A DNA stretch of 36,837 nucleotides from an uncultured cyanobacterium. Lineage in GTDB: Bacteria; Cyanobacteriota; Cyanobacteriia; PCC-6307; Cyanobiaceae. Position 1 is the first letter of the stretch. Every line of letters starts with the position of its first letter. Made by a program: the position numbers and the translations under genes. Below, piece by piece: positions 27,183-35,480 of this stretch. Below the pieces are notes generated by a model. That model had not been told where the DNA came from, did no database searches, and saw only the letters and a program-made list of their open reading frames with translations. Location of the stretch: positions 1-36,837 of the forward strand of contig CAJWUF010000008.1 in NCBI GenBank assembly GCA_913047395.1, given 5' to 3'.

Positions 27183-28205
27183 ATGCGCCATGGCCTATCG
27201 ATGACCAATCCCATGGTTCCTGTGAAGGTTGGGGTGATAGGAATCGGCAATATGGGCTGGCATCACGCTCGTGTGCTGAGCCTGCTCAAGGATGCGGATT
27301 TGGTGGCAGTTGCTGATCCAGATCCAAAGCGCGGTCAGTTGGCGACTGAACAATTTGGCTGCGCTTGGTTTCCGGACTACTTAAGCCTGCTTAGCGAGGT
27401 CGAGGCCGTCTGCATTGCTGTGCCTACGTTGCTCCATCACAAAGTGGGGCTGACCTGCTTAGAGGCAGGCCTGCATGTGTTGATTGAAAAGCCAATTGCG
27501 GCAAGCCAGGAGGAGGCAACGGCTCTGATTGCAGCGGCAAGCAAGGCTGGAAGGCTCTTGCAGGTTGGTCATATTGAACGTTTCAACCCTGCCTTTAGAG
27601 AGTTGATCAAGGTGGTAGAGAGTGAGGAGGTGGTGGTTCTTGAGGCACGCCGCCACAGTCCTCATGCTGATCGAGCCAACGATGTGTCGGTGGTCCTTGA
27701 TCTGATGATCCATGATCTTGACTTGGTGCTTGAGCTAGCTGGGGCTCCGGTGGTGGGCCTAGCTGCAGCAGGAGGACGTACTGCTGAGGGGCCGATCGAT
27801 TACGTCAATGCCACGCTTGGCTTTGGTAATGGTGTAGTCGCCAGCCTCACGGCCAGCAAGATGAGCCATCGCAAAATCCGTAGTCTCAGTGCTCATTGTC
27901 GAGGCAGTCTTGTTGAAACTGATTTCCTGAATCACACCCTTCATATTCATCGCCGTGCTCATGAGTGGTACTCAGCTGATCACGGTGAGTTGTTGTATCG
28001 CAATGACAGTTTTATCGAAGAGGTCAGCACTACTTCTATCGAACCTCTTTATGCCGAGTTGGAGCATTTTCTCCAGTGTTTGCGAGGTCGTGAGACCCCA
28101 GCTGTTGATGGTGAGCAGGCTTCGCGTGCACTACGGCTGGCTGATCTGATTGAACATGCTGTCGAGCACCCCAGCATGGGACTTTCCTTGGCCGAACCAA
28201 TCTGA
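27183..28205 (+). CDS. Gfo/Idh/MocA-family dehydrogenase
   Basis: An NAD(P)-dependent sugar oxidoreductase. The Rossmann motif GVIGIGNMGWHHARV is near residue 17. It is followed by VAVADPDPKR, the catalytic-lysine motif VLIEKPIA, and VGHIERFNPAFRELI, typical of WlbA-like UDP-sugar dehydrogenases. A conserved pair of acidic/His residues in LDLMIHDLDLVLELAG forms part of the active site. It has 340 residues from ATG 27183; ATG 27201 and ATG 27213 are also possible, and the Rossmann fold starts right after them. With the next gene it suggests envelope-polysaccharide metabolism. The exact substrate is unknown. Confidence 0.92.
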   Translation: MRHGLSMTNPMVPVKVGVIGIGNMGWHHARVLSLLKDADLVAVADPDPKRGQLATEQFGCAWFPDYLSLLSEVEAVCIAVPTLLHHKVGLTCLEAGLHVLIEKPIAASQEEATALIAAASKAGRLLQVGHIERFNPAFRELIKVVESEEVVVLEARRHSPHADRANDVSVVLDLMIHDLDLVLELAGAPVVGLAAAGGRTAEGPIDYVNATLGFGNGVVASLTASKMSHRKIRSLSAHCRGSLVETDFLNHTLHIHRRAHEWYSADHGELLYRNDSFIEEVSTTSIEPLYAELEHFLQCLRGRETPAVDGEQASRALRLADLIEHAVEHPSMGLSLAEPI

Positions 28206-28224
28206 GTTGTTTTGGGCGTGTTAG

Positions 28225-28258
28225 CTCAATGCTTTTGAGTTGTTGATCGCAATTTTTT
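28225..28258 (+). terminator. Possible weak intrinsic terminator
   Basis: CTCAA (28225-28229) and TTGAG (28235-28239) can pair around a 5-base loop, and a run of six T follows at about 28253-28258. The stem is short and A/T-rich and the T-run is 13 bases away, so this is only a candidate end for the dehydrogenase transcript. Confidence 0.3.
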
Positions 28259-28386
28259 CGTTTGTTTCTTTAACCAACTTGGGTTTTCCTTTGGTTTGAT
28301 TTTGCCCTTTTCGAGGATGGCTTTTAGCTCCACCTTTGGGTTTCATCTTGAAGAGCACTAAATTTCCAGCCTCAGCTTTGTCGCCG

Positions 28387-29136
28387 ATGGAAGCAACCAT
28401 TACCGGACCTAGCGATCACTACCGTCGCAGTGTGCTGGGGGTACCTGTTGACGCATGTCGTGATGTTTGGGCGGCGGCCTTAGGTCTGCATGCTCGCGGT
28501 GGTGGCCAGATCGTTACTCTCAATGCGGAGATGACGATGGCAGCTAGGGAGAACCCAAAGCTAGGAGATGCCATTGCAGCGGCAGATCTGGTCATTCCTG
28601 ATGGGGCTGGTGTGGTTTGGGCTTTGCGCCGTCAGGGAATAGTGGTGGTGCGCAGCCCGGGAATTGAACTGGCGCATTCGTTGCTGGCCTATGCCGAGGC
28701 CCACGAATGGAAGGTGGCACTCGTGGGGGCGGCTCCGAATGTTATGGATCGGTTGAGAATGCAGTTAAAGCAGGAGATGCCAGCTCTTCGGTTAGTCATG
28801 TCCTCGCATGGTTATCAATCTCCGGAGGCTTGGCCAGGCCTAGAACGGCAGTTGAAAGCTTTACGTCCTGATCTTGTGCTTGTGGCATTAGGAGTTCCCC
28901 ATCAGGAAACCTGGATACCCCGTGTTCGCCAGGGATGCCCAGGCCTTTGGATGGGCGTGGGAGGCAGCTTCGATGTATGGGCTGGCGTTAAAAAAAGAGC
29001 GCCCCTTTGGATGGGGCGTCTTCAGATCGAATGGCTCTATAGGCTGATTAAAGAGCCCAGTCGATGGCGACGAATGCTTTGTCTGCCGACCTTCGCTTGG
29101 AAGGTGTGGCGGCGAGAGAGAAAGCGAAGAAATTGA
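28387..29136 (+). CDS. WecG/TagA/CpsF-family glycosyltransferase (GT26)
   Basis: GT26 enzymes add a sugar (ManNAcA or ManNAc in the best-known cases) to a lipid-linked acceptor during surface-polymer synthesis. Family motifs are TLNAEMTMAARENPKLGDAIAAADLVIPDGAGVVWALR, then IVVVRSPGIELAHSLL, and VALGVPHQETWIP with WMGVGGSFDVWAGVKKRAP, followed by the basic tail LIKEPSRWRR. From the ATG at 28387 it has 249 residues; the frame also opens at a TTG (28336), which is less likely. It has no transmembrane helix but a basic, membrane-associating C-terminus. It may act in the same pathway as the Gfo/Idh/MocA gene upstream and the DegT aminotransferase; this is inference. Confidence 0.93.
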   Translation: MEATITGPSDHYRRSVLGVPVDACRDVWAAALGLHARGGGQIVTLNAEMTMAARENPKLGDAIAAADLVIPDGAGVVWALRRQGIVVVRSPGIELAHSLLAYAEAHEWKVALVGAAPNVMDRLRMQLKQEMPALRLVMSSHGYQSPEAWPGLERQLKALRPDLVLVALGVPHQETWIPRVRQGCPGLWMGVGGSFDVWAGVKKRAPLWMGRLQIEWLYRLIKEPSRWRRMLCLPTFAWKVWRRERKRRN

Positions 29137-29140
29137 TGAT

Positions 29141-29284
29141 TTAGCGGAAACCCACAGCTGCTTGCCAAACAAAAACAAGCAAGAAGAAGAAAATGGGGAT
29201 GAGTGGAAGAACATCCACTGCAGGCGCGTAGGCCTGGTAGGCCTCTGGCAGTTGAGCCAATAGATCGAGTGTGAAGGCTGCCAT
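29141..29284 (-). CDS. psbK: Photosystem II reaction center protein K
   Basis: PsbK is a one-helix core subunit of photosystem II that sits next to CP43. This 47-residue ORF ends in the family signature: [21 protein letters not shown], a hydrophobic stretch, and WQAAVGFR. The first ten residues form the propeptide that is removed in mature PsbK. It is easily missed because of its length. The start is ATG and the stop TAA, 30 bases downstream of tgt on the same strand. It is convergent with the glycosyltransferase gene, with four bases between stops. Confidence 0.97.
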   Translation of the reverse strand: MAAFTLDLLAQLPEAYQAYAPAVDVLPLIPIFFFLLVFVWQAAVGFR

Positions 29285-29314
29285 CCTTAGAAGATCATCG
29301 GCGTTTTATGGACG

Positions 29315-30433
29315 TTACCACGTGTGATGTGCCGTGGAGTCGGGTTGCCAAGGAGCGAAATCCTCTGAAAAACAGCCATCTTGAATTGATTGGCTTATAG
29401 CGGTGGTGAATCTGATCAGGTGAGTGAGGTTGTGCAGGCTCAAAAGTGTGTGCCCTAGTAGTTCTTCGCTGCGAATCAGGTGATGGAGATAAGCGCGACT
29501 GTGGTGGCGGCAGGCAGTACAGATACAACTGTTATCTAAGGGTGTGTGGTCTTCACGAAAGCGTGCATTGCGTAAATTCCAGCGTTCGCCAGCAACAAGT
29601 GCTGTGCCATGTCTTCCTAGGCGGGTAGGCAGCACGCAGTCGAATAGATCGATGCCGCTTGCGACTGCAATCGCTATTTCTCGGAGGGTGCCAATGCCCA
29701 TTAGATAGCGCGGGCGATCAGGCGGAAGAAGAGGCGAGACCTGACGCACGATGCGATGAATTTCCTCGACCGGTTCCCCTACGCTGACTCCACCGATGGC
29801 GATGCCAGGTAGATCAAAGCTGGCGACGGCACGAGCACTTTGCTCTCTTAGGTGAGGGAAGCACCCTCCCTGCACAATGCCGAATAGGGCTTGATCTGAG
29901 CGTTGATGAGCGTTTACACAACGTTCAAGCCATTTATGGGTGCGCTGGCAGGCAGTCTCCACATCGCTTTCGCTTGCTGGGTATGGCGGGCATTGATCGA
30001 AGGCCATCGCGACATCAGCGCCGAGGGCCATTTGAATTTCGATAGCTCGTTCTGGTGTGAGTTGGATTTTGCTGCCATCGCGGGGATTGCGGAAAGCGAC
30101 CCCGTGATCATCAATACGATTCAGCTTCGCCAGGCTGAACACTTGAAACCCGCCTGAGTCTGTAAGTAGTGGGCTGTTCCAGCCCATGAAGCGGTGCAGT
30201 CCGCCGGCCTCAGCAACTATTTCTTCGCCTGGTTGTAGGTGTAGGTGATAGGTGTTTGCTAGCACCATTTGGGCACCGGTTTCAGCTAGTTGAGTAGCGG
30301 AGACCCCTTTCACCGTTCCCAGCGTGCCTACTGGCATGAAACGAGGTGTAGATACAGACCCATGAGGCGTACGGAATGAGCCGACCCGAGCACTCGTATG
30401 GGGACAGTTGGCGCTGATCTGAAAATCAAACAC
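29315..30433 (-). CDS. tgt: tRNA-guanine transglycosylase (queuosine)
   Basis: Tgt swaps guanine 34 for a 7-deazaguanine in His, Asp, Asn and Tyr tRNAs. Motifs in order: [44 protein letters not shown] (catalytic Asp region), [26 protein letters not shown], and [20 protein letters not shown] with the second Asp. The zinc site is CICTAC plus a later HNL. It has 372 residues, normal for bacteria. It is immediately upstream of psbK and divergent from cobS, with only 5 bases between the annotated ends; this argues for a shorter cobS. Confidence 0.97.
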   Translation of the reverse strand: MFDFQISANCPHTSARVGSFRTPHGSVSTPRFMPVGTLGTVKGVSATQLAETGAQMVLANTYHLHLQPGEEIVAEAGGLHRFMGWNSPLLTDSGGFQVFSLAKLNRIDDHGVAFRNPRDGSKIQLTPERAIEIQMALGADVAMAFDQCPPYPASESDVETACQRTHKWLERCVNAHQRSDQALFGIVQGGCFPHLREQSARAVASFDLPGIAIGGVSVGEPVEEIHRIVRQVSPLLPPDRPRYLMGIGTLREIAIAVASGIDLFDCVLPTRLGRHGTALVAGERWNLRNARFREDHTPLDNSCICTACRHHSRAYLHHLIRSEELLGHTLLSLHNLTHLIRFTTAISQSIQDGCFSEDFAPWQPDSTAHHTW

Positions 30434-30438
30434 GGGCA

Positions 30439-31308
30439 GTGGTAAGGCGATGCTCCAGCGTCAGGCGGCATCAGGCCGTCCCTGACCCTACGTTGGACTT
30501 TGCCTTCGCATGGAGCTTGGAAATTTTGCCTGCTCCCTCCTGGCTCCGGGATTTGGCTGGAGCATGGGTTTTTTATTCCGTTTTGCCTGCTTGGCCTCTG
30601 CTTAAGCCGCGGTTTGAGCGGATTGCTCGCTTTGCGCCTTGGATTGGATTGGTGTTGGGAGGGCTGCAGTCTTTACTTTGGCTGATCTTGACCGGTGCCA
30701 ATTGGCCGACGGCAGCGGTGGCACTGTTGGTGATAGGCCTGGGTGCCTGGCTCACTGGTGGTCTTCACCTTGATGGGTTGATGGATATGGCCGATGGCCT
30801 GGCGGCTGGAAGGGAGCGTTGTCTGCAAGCTATGGAAGACAGTCGTGTCGGAGCCAGTGGGGTTCAGGCTCTGCTTGTGGTCGTATTAATTCAGATTGCA
30901 GCTTTGCTTCGGTTAGGTCCCTTAGCTCCTTTAGCGCTGCCAATTGCTGCTTTTTGGGGGCGTTGTGCGCCTCTTTGGGCAATGGGTCGTTTTTGTTATT
31001 TGCGTGAGGGATGTAGTGGTACTGCATCTTTTCACCGTCGTTATGGCCAGGGCTGGCGGGAAGCATTGCCAGCATTCTTGGTATTGCTTGTCGCATTAAC
31101 AGTGGTGCCATCTTTTTTGATGGCGGGGCGGTTTAGTCAGATGACCTTGATGGTTGGGATCGTGGTGGGCGTCTTGCCAGCGTTTTTTGTGCCTGAAGTG
31201 CTTGGACGTCGCTTAGGTGGCCACAGTGGCGATTCTTATGGTGCGTCGCTAGTGCTGGTGGAAACAATCACGCTTCTGTTGTTAGCGGTGTTATTGCCGG
31301 CAGTTTGA
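30439..31308 (+). CDS. cobS: Adenosylcobinamide-GDP ribazoletransferase (cobalamin synthase)
   Basis: CobS joins adenosylcobinamide-GDP and alpha-ribazole to make (pseudo)cobalamin at the membrane. The Asp-rich motif is unmistakable: [36 protein letters not shown]. About seven hydrophobic helices follow. The full frame gives 289 residues, but there is no in-frame ATG at the beginning. The N-terminal 26 residues are unlike the family (usually about 250 aa). A TTG at 30517 would give 263 residues and leave room for a promoter between it and tgt, so I regard it as the likelier start. The last 41 bases overlap the convergent kinase. Confidence 0.95.
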   Translation: MVRRCSSVRRHQAVPDPTLDFAFAWSLEILPAPSWLRDLAGAWVFYSVLPAWPLLKPRFERIARFAPWIGLVLGGLQSLLWLILTGANWPTAAVALLVIGLGAWLTGGLHLDGLMDMADGLAAGRERCLQAMEDSRVGASGVQALLVVVLIQIAALLRLGPLAPLALPIAAFWGRCAPLWAMGRFCYLREGCSGTASFHRRYGQGWREALPAFLVLLVALTVVPSFLMAGRFSQMTLMVGIVVGVLPAFFVPEVLGRRLGGHSGDSYGASLVLVETITLLLLAVLLPAV

Positions 31309-32407
31309 GCAGAAAGGCATTCCCCTCAATTGGCAGGGTTGGATCGAGACTTGCTGGCGAGGAGATCAGCTCTAGCGAGCCTCCTAGTTGTTCAGCAAGT
31401 TGACGTCCCAGGGCTAAGCCCAGACCACTTCCGGGGCTATCGCTATTGACTTCACCCCGGATGCCTCGGCTGAAGATGCGCTCACGATCTCCCTTGGCAA
31501 TTGGGCTGCCACTATCCCAAACGCATAGTCCGTTTTGCTGGAGATGAAGGCCTATAGCGCTGCCTGTAGGGCTGTAACGGAAAGCATTCTCAAGCAGGTT
31601 GGCAACGACTTCCGCTATTACTCCATCTCCTGATGGACGCAGCTGATCAGTCCAGGCAGGCCAGTGGGATGGTCCATGCCAGTGACGCCCTTGCAGGGTC
31701 GCTGTGGCTGCAGCTCGTTCGATTAGTGGTGTTATTAAGGACCTGAGAGTGAGATCAGTGGCTTGAGGCAGTAATGGAGGCAGCAGCAATGGAGCATTAA
31801 TGCCTGGTTGGATGGAGCACTTGTCCTGGCCGATCTGATCGAGGCTGGAGATGTAGCGATCAAGTTGTGCTTGTTCGCTCAGTAAACCTTTCACTAAGGT
31901 TTGGTTTCGATTGTCTGGCTCAAGCCGTTTCATCAATAGTTGGGCATAGGTGCGCAGTGCTGCGAGTGGATTGCGCAGTTGATGCACCATCAGGCTGATT
32001 TGTTCGCGCTGCTCGGCTAGCTCCTTGCTCAGCCTGTTGCGGTCGAGCTCAAGACTGAGGCATTGGGTTAGGGCGCCGGCGGTGGCCTGCAGACGCCGAT
32101 CTAGACGGGCGGGCCAGGATGGAGCTGTTAGGAGCTTTTCTGCTCTGAGCACTCCAAGCAGGATCGTGCCTTCTTGAAGGGGGTACCAGCGTCTATCAGG
32201 TGAGGCCGCGCGAAGCTCTGGGTCTGCTTCTACTGGTGGCAGGGAGTTGTTTCTTGTTGTGGGCCATTGACTTACGGCTTCCAAGCTGGGGGGGTGCCCG
32301 TCTTTTGCTTGAGCTATGTAGACGACAAGTTGGGTGAGGGGAGCTTCCGCCTCGAAGCTGTTGAGCTGTTGCTGCGCCAGATTTAGGAACCGGTTCGATA
32401 GCTGCAT
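31268..32407 (-). CDS. Sensor histidine kinase
   Basis: A 379-residue soluble kinase with no obvious transmembrane helix. The first 135 or so residues are a GAF-like, otherwise unassigned sensor region. Then comes the H-box LMVHQLRNPLAALRTYAQLL (phosphorylated His near residue 141), the N-box EVVANLLENAFRYSP, the G1 box VWDSGSPIAKGDRERIF and the G2 box GSGLGLALGRQLAEQLGGSL. The start is set at the ATG at 32407 (MQLSNRFLNLAQ). The frame extends upstream to TTG/GTG codons (to 32440), which are less credible. No response regulator is adjacent, so it is an orphan kinase. It is transcribed away from the structured region at 32440-32802. Confidence 0.92.
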   Translation of the reverse strand: MQLSNRFLNLAQQQLNSFEAEAPLTQLVVYIAQAKDGHPPSLEAVSQWPTTRNNSLPPVEADPELRAASPDRRWYPLQEGTILLGVLRAEKLLTAPSWPARLDRRLQATAGALTQCLSLELDRNRLSKELAEQREQISLMVHQLRNPLAALRTYAQLLMKRLEPDNRNQTLVKGLLSEQAQLDRYISSLDQIGQDKCSIQPGINAPLLLPPLLPQATDLTLRSLITPLIERAAATATLQGRHWHGPSHWPAWTDQLRPSGDGVIAEVVANLLENAFRYSPTGSAIGLHLQQNGLCVWDSGSPIAKGDRERIFSRGIRGEVNSDSPGSGLGLALGRQLAEQLGGSLELISSPASLDPTLPIEGNAFLLKLPAITPLTTEA

Positions 32408-32461
32408 GGCAATCGATGTGCTGATGGACACCGACACCAAGAGGCTGATCGGACCCGCAAG

Positions 32462-32489
32462 TTGAAAGTTAAGAGAAAAGCATTAAAAT
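32462..32489 (+). promoter_or_regulatory. Sigma70-like promoter for the putative RNA
   Basis: TTGAAA (32462-32467) and TAAAAT (32484-32489) are separated by 16 bases. Both match consensus well (five of six, counting loosely), and the spacer is A/T-rich. A start near 32496 would place the first base right at the CCGACT stem of the structured segment. This was found by eye, without an experimental start. Confidence 0.5.
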
Positions 32490-32495
32490 TTGAGA

Positions 32496-32635
32496 ACCGA
32501 CTAATCAAAACCGCCTCGCTAAGAGGTGGAAGCCCAAAGTCGGACTCAGCAGAGGTTGCACAAATAGTGCCACCAAAGCTACAGCAGAGGTAGATGCGCC
32601 CTTTGTTGTGCACCGGCCCTAGGCCGGTCATTTTC
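32496..32635 (+). ncRNA. Candidate small RNA or attenuator, about 140 nt
   Basis: The stretch folds into consecutive helices. The outer helix is CCGACT (32497-32502) with AGTCGG (32538-32543), enclosing CGCCTC (32512-32517) with GAGGTG (32523-32528). A second helix is TGCACAA (32557-32563) with TTGTGCA (32606-32612). A hairpin ACCGGCC (32612-32618) with GGCCGGT (32622-32628) follows, then CATTTTC, which looks like an intrinsic terminator. CAGCAGAGGT occurs twice (32547, 32582). No long ORF is present on this strand. It matches none of the RNAs I know (6S, SRP, tmRNA, RNase P, Yfr1). It could also be the first part of a leader for the gene at 32803. Confidence 0.5.
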
Positions 32636-32670
32636 AAAGTGATACCTCAGGGTGTAGTTGCAGTGCGGCT

Positions 32671-32793
32671 ACTCCTGTCTTCCGGACAGCTGATAACTGG
32701 GCGCTGTCATGTTCAGACTTTTGCCTGAACACCATCTAGTGGACGGCTCTAAGTCGCCCCGTTCCCGTCTCCATCGCACTCCTTCAAAGGAGT
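32671..32793 (+). promoter_or_regulatory. Structured 5' leader with buried ribosome-binding site
   Basis: GACAGC (32685-32690) can pair upstream with CTGTC (32675-32679) or downstream with GCTGTC (32703-32708), two mutually exclusive choices. TGTTCAG (32710-32716) pairs with CTGAACA (32725-32731). Finally ACTCCT (32778-32783) pairs perfectly with AGGAGT (32788-32793); this strand holds the AAGGAG that serves the ATG at 32803. Translation would need this hairpin to open. No known riboswitch class is recognised. Confidence 0.5.
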
Positions 32794-32802
32794 TTCCCGT
32801 TT

Positions 32803-33171
32803 ATGTCTAAGAAGCGCAAGCGGATCAGCCGCAGACGATTGGCTGGTCAACGGGTGTTAGCTCATGTGCCTACGTTCCATCTCGAAACTGGTGAACACAA
32901 GCCTGTGACGGCAGCTCGCCGTTATATCGCTGAATCAGGCTTGGTTTCACCGGCGATTCTTAATGTTCGTCGTAACGAGCACACGACTGATCGCTTTTTC
33001 TGGGGCGAGAAAGGACTGTTTAGTGCTCAATACGCCGAAGAGAACCATTTTCTCTTCCCTTCTTTGCGCTTAATCGTTGATTCTGTCGGAGAAGAGACCA
33101 TCTTTGAAGGTCTTGAACTGACATCTGACGATTGGGAGGAGATTGAGGAATATGAGTACGCCTTCGTTTGA
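32803..33171 (+). CDS. DUF3155-family cyanobacterial protein
   Basis: A 122-residue protein that I recognise as the DUF3155 type found in cyanobacteria; its function is unknown. The N-terminus is strongly basic (MSKKRKRISRRRLAGQR), which would suit nucleic-acid binding. The middle carries HKPVTAARRYI, NVRRNEHTTDRFFWGEKGLFSAQYAEENHFLFPSLR, the part that identifies the family, and the C-terminus is acidic (DDWEEIEEYEYAFV). AAGGAG 11 bases upstream is its ribosome-binding site and lies inside a hairpin. It is convergent with the esterase gene, 15 bases away. The charge split (basic head, acidic tail) is notable; a regulatory role is only a guess. Confidence 0.88.
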   Translation: MSKKRKRISRRRLAGQRVLAHVPTFHLETGEHKPVTAARRYIAESGLVSPAILNVRRNEHTTDRFFWGEKGLFSAQYAEENHFLFPSLRLIVDSVGEETIFEGLELTSDDWEEIEEYEYAFV

Positions 33172-33186
33172 AGGGGTAGGGGTTGG

Positions 33187-33861
33187 TTAGAGAAACCAGG
33201 ATTTCAGAGCCTGTTGCATCCGGGGGAGTAACTCCCCCGGGATGCCATGGCCGCCATCGAAGCCGACTAGCGTCTTTTCAAGGGTGCTGGTTTCTAGATT
33301 TTTGATTAGTTCCTCTGAGGCTGTGTAGGGGACTATGTCGTCTTGGCGACCATGCATTAGCAGCACAGGGGGGCGGGTGCTTGGGGCCATCCAGCCTGGA
33401 TGAGGGTAAGCACTGCAGCCGATAAGGCCTGCGAGCGGTAGGGCACAACCACTGGCTAGTGCCATAGCTCCCCCTTGGGAGAAACCCAGCATTGCCGTTG
33501 CTTTTAATGAGATCGTTGGGGTCTCTAGGTTTTGCAAACGAGTTTGAAGTTGGCAGACCGCATCAGGAACGGCTGCCCAGTCTGCGGGGAATAGTCCATA
33601 CCACTGTCGGCCAATACCTTGGGGGTGCAGTTCTGGTGCTTGTAGGGCTACGAGCTCGATTCGATGTTCGATGCCTTGGCAGAGCTCACGGCCGAGGGAC
33701 ATTAGATCGTCTGCATCGGCTCCCCAGCCATGGAGCAGCACTAGCCTGTTTAGCGCCCCTGCGGGAGTCTCGCGCAGTAGGCCAAGGTCATTGTTCACGC
33801 CAGTAGTCGTATCGCTACTGCGTAGGTTGGCCCAAGAAATGCCTCTCGTCTTTGCTGCCAT
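33187..33861 (-). CDS. Carboxylesterase/phospholipase-type alpha/beta hydrolase
   Basis: An alpha/beta hydrolase of the serine esterase/lysophospholipase (acyl-protein thioesterase-like) group. Catalytic elements: [15 protein letters not shown] (oxyanion region), the nucleophile elbow LGFSQGGA (Ser), [12 protein letters not shown] (Asp) and FDGGHGIP (His). The start at ATG 33861 gives 224 residues, a family-typical length. The frame is open to 33933, but that stretch is antisense to purH. Its start codon overlaps that of the divergent purH by two bases. The true substrate is unknown. Confidence 0.92.
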   Translation of the reverse strand: MAAKTRGISWANLRSSDTTTGVNNDLGLLRETPAGALNRLVLLHGWGADADDLMSLGRELCQGIEHRIELVALQAPELHPQGIGRQWYGLFPADWAAVPDAVCQLQTRLQNLETPTISLKATAMLGFSQGGAMALASGCALPLAGLIGCSAYPHPGWMAPSTRPPVLLMHGRQDDIVPYTASEELIKNLETSTLEKTLVGFDGGHGIPGELLPRMQQALKSWFL

Positions 33862-35422
33862 GGCTCCGATTGCCTTGTTGAGCGTTTCAGATAAACAGGG
33901 GGTTGTGCCTCTAGCGGAAGCCTTGCATCGCATTTATGGCTTTCAGTTGCTCTCTAGTGGGGGAACAGCCAAGGTTCTTGAAGGGGCCGGTCTACCTGTG
34001 ACGCGGGTGGCTGAGCACACAGGTGCTCCGGAAATTCTCGGTGGAAGGGTGAAGACTCTTCATCCTCGGGTTCATGGCGGCATCCTGGCCATGCGAGGTG
34101 ATGCTGCTCATGAGGTTGATCTGCAGCAGCAGCAGATTCCTTTAATTGATGTAGTGGTGGTGAACCTTTACCCGTTTAGGGAAACAGTGGCTAATCCGCA
34201 GGTGAGTTGGGAGAACGCCATTGAGAATATCGATATCGGTGGCCCAGCGATGGTTCGGGCGGCGGCTAAGAATCATGCTCATGTGGCTGTTTTGACTAGG
34301 CCGGATCAGTACGACAAATTTTTGGCGGTCTTAGCTGATGGCATGGGTGAAGTTGATAGCAAGCATCGTCGGGAGCTTGCCCTTGAAGCTTTTGAACACA
34401 CGGCTGCGTATGACGTGGCAATAAGTCGTTGGATGAAGGGACAGTTGGCTGAGGCTGCTTCCCCTTGGCTTGAGGCTCTCCCCCTAAAGCAGAAGCTGCG
34501 TTACGGCGAGAATCCCCATCAGCAGGCAGCTTGGTACAGCGCTCCAAAGCAGGGTTGGGGCAGTGCCATGCAGTTGCAGGGCAAGGAACTCAGTACCAAT
34601 AATCTGCTCGATTTAGAGGCAGCACTGGCCACCGTTCGGGAGTTTGGCTATGGCATGGATGGTGCTCATCCTGTTGCGCAACATGCTGCCGTGGTGGTTA
34701 AACACACCAATCCTTGTGGTGTCGCGATTGGCAATAACGTGGCATCGGCCTTGAATCGTGCCCTAGATGCCGATCGAGTGAGTGCATTCGGGGGGATCGT
34801 GGCTCTCAATGGACTCGTGGATGCTGCTACTGCAAGGGAGCTCACCAGTTTGTTTGTTGAGTGTGTAGTGGCGCCAGGATTTGAACCGGAAGCTCGAGAA
34901 ATTCTTGCTAGTAAAGCCAACCTACGAGTATTGGAATTAGCTCCAGCAGCCGTTGATGCGGCTGGTCGTGATCACATTCGCAGCATCCTTGGGGGGGTGC
35001 TGGTGCAGGACCAGGATGATCAGTTGATTGATCCCACGGCTTGGACGGTGGTCAGCAAACGTTTGCCTACATCTGGGGAGAATGAAGACCTCACCTTTGC
35101 CTGGCGCTTGGTGCGCCACGTGCGATCTAACGCCATCGTGGTCGCCCGCGCGGGACAGAGTCTTGGAGTTGGAGCAGGGCAGATGAACCGTGTAGGTGCG
35201 GCCCGTTTAGCACTTGAGGCTGCGGGTGATCAGGCCAGGGGCGCGGTGTTGGCTAGTGACGGCTTTTTCCCCTTTGACGACACAGTGCGTCTTGCGGCTA
35301 ACCATGGCATAAGTGCTGTGATCCAGCCTGGTGGAAGTAAGCGGGATGGTGATTCAGTTGCAGTCTGCGACGAGCTAGATCTTGCGATGGTGTTAACCGG
35401 CAAGCGCCACTTTTTGCATTGA
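33860..35422 (+). CDS. purH: Bifunctional AICAR transformylase/IMP cyclohydrolase
   Basis: PurH performs the last two steps of purine synthesis. The N-terminal IMP cyclohydrolase (MGS-like) domain starts [13 protein letters not shown] with the phosphate-binding SSGGTAKVL, then [12 protein letters not shown], and ends near residue 195. The transformylase domain starts at about 200 with [14 protein letters not shown] and contains the catalytic Lys-His in [11 protein letters not shown], then SAFGGIVA, and VGAGQMNR near the C-terminus. From the ATG at 33860 it has 520 residues, the normal size. An in-frame ATG at 33839 would add MPLVFAA, which no family member needs. It is divergent from the esterase with overlapping start codons. 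Confidence 0.98.
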   Translation: MAPIALLSVSDKQGVVPLAEALHRIYGFQLLSSGGTAKVLEGAGLPVTRVAEHTGAPEILGGRVKTLHPRVHGGILAMRGDAAHEVDLQQQQIPLIDVVVVNLYPFRETVANPQVSWENAIENIDIGGPAMVRAAAKNHAHVAVLTRPDQYDKFLAVLADGMGEVDSKHRRELALEAFEHTAAYDVAISRWMKGQLAEAASPWLEALPLKQKLRYGENPHQQAAWYSAPKQGWGSAMQLQGKELSTNNLLDLEAALATVREFGYGMDGAHPVAQHAAVVVKHTNPCGVAIGNNVASALNRALDADRVSAFGGIVALNGLVDAATARELTSLFVECVVAPGFEPEAREILASKANLRVLELAPAAVDAAGRDHIRSILGGVLVQDQDDQLIDPTAWTVVSKRLPTSGENEDLTFAWRLVRHVRSNAIVVARAGQSLGVGAGQMNRVGAARLALEAAGDQARGAVLASDGFFPFDDTVRLAANHGISAVIQPGGSKRDGDSVAVCDELDLAMVLTGKRHFLH

Positions 35423-35480
35423 GGATGAAAGTTGATATTTAGCTGTGAAAATCTTCTGGCTTAAGAGTTATCTTGCCCCT

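Noticed and set aside
32383-32637. Minus-strand 84-codon frame upstream of the histidine kinase
   Set aside because: It has no family resemblance, its composition is irregular, and it is antisense to the structured RNA candidate.
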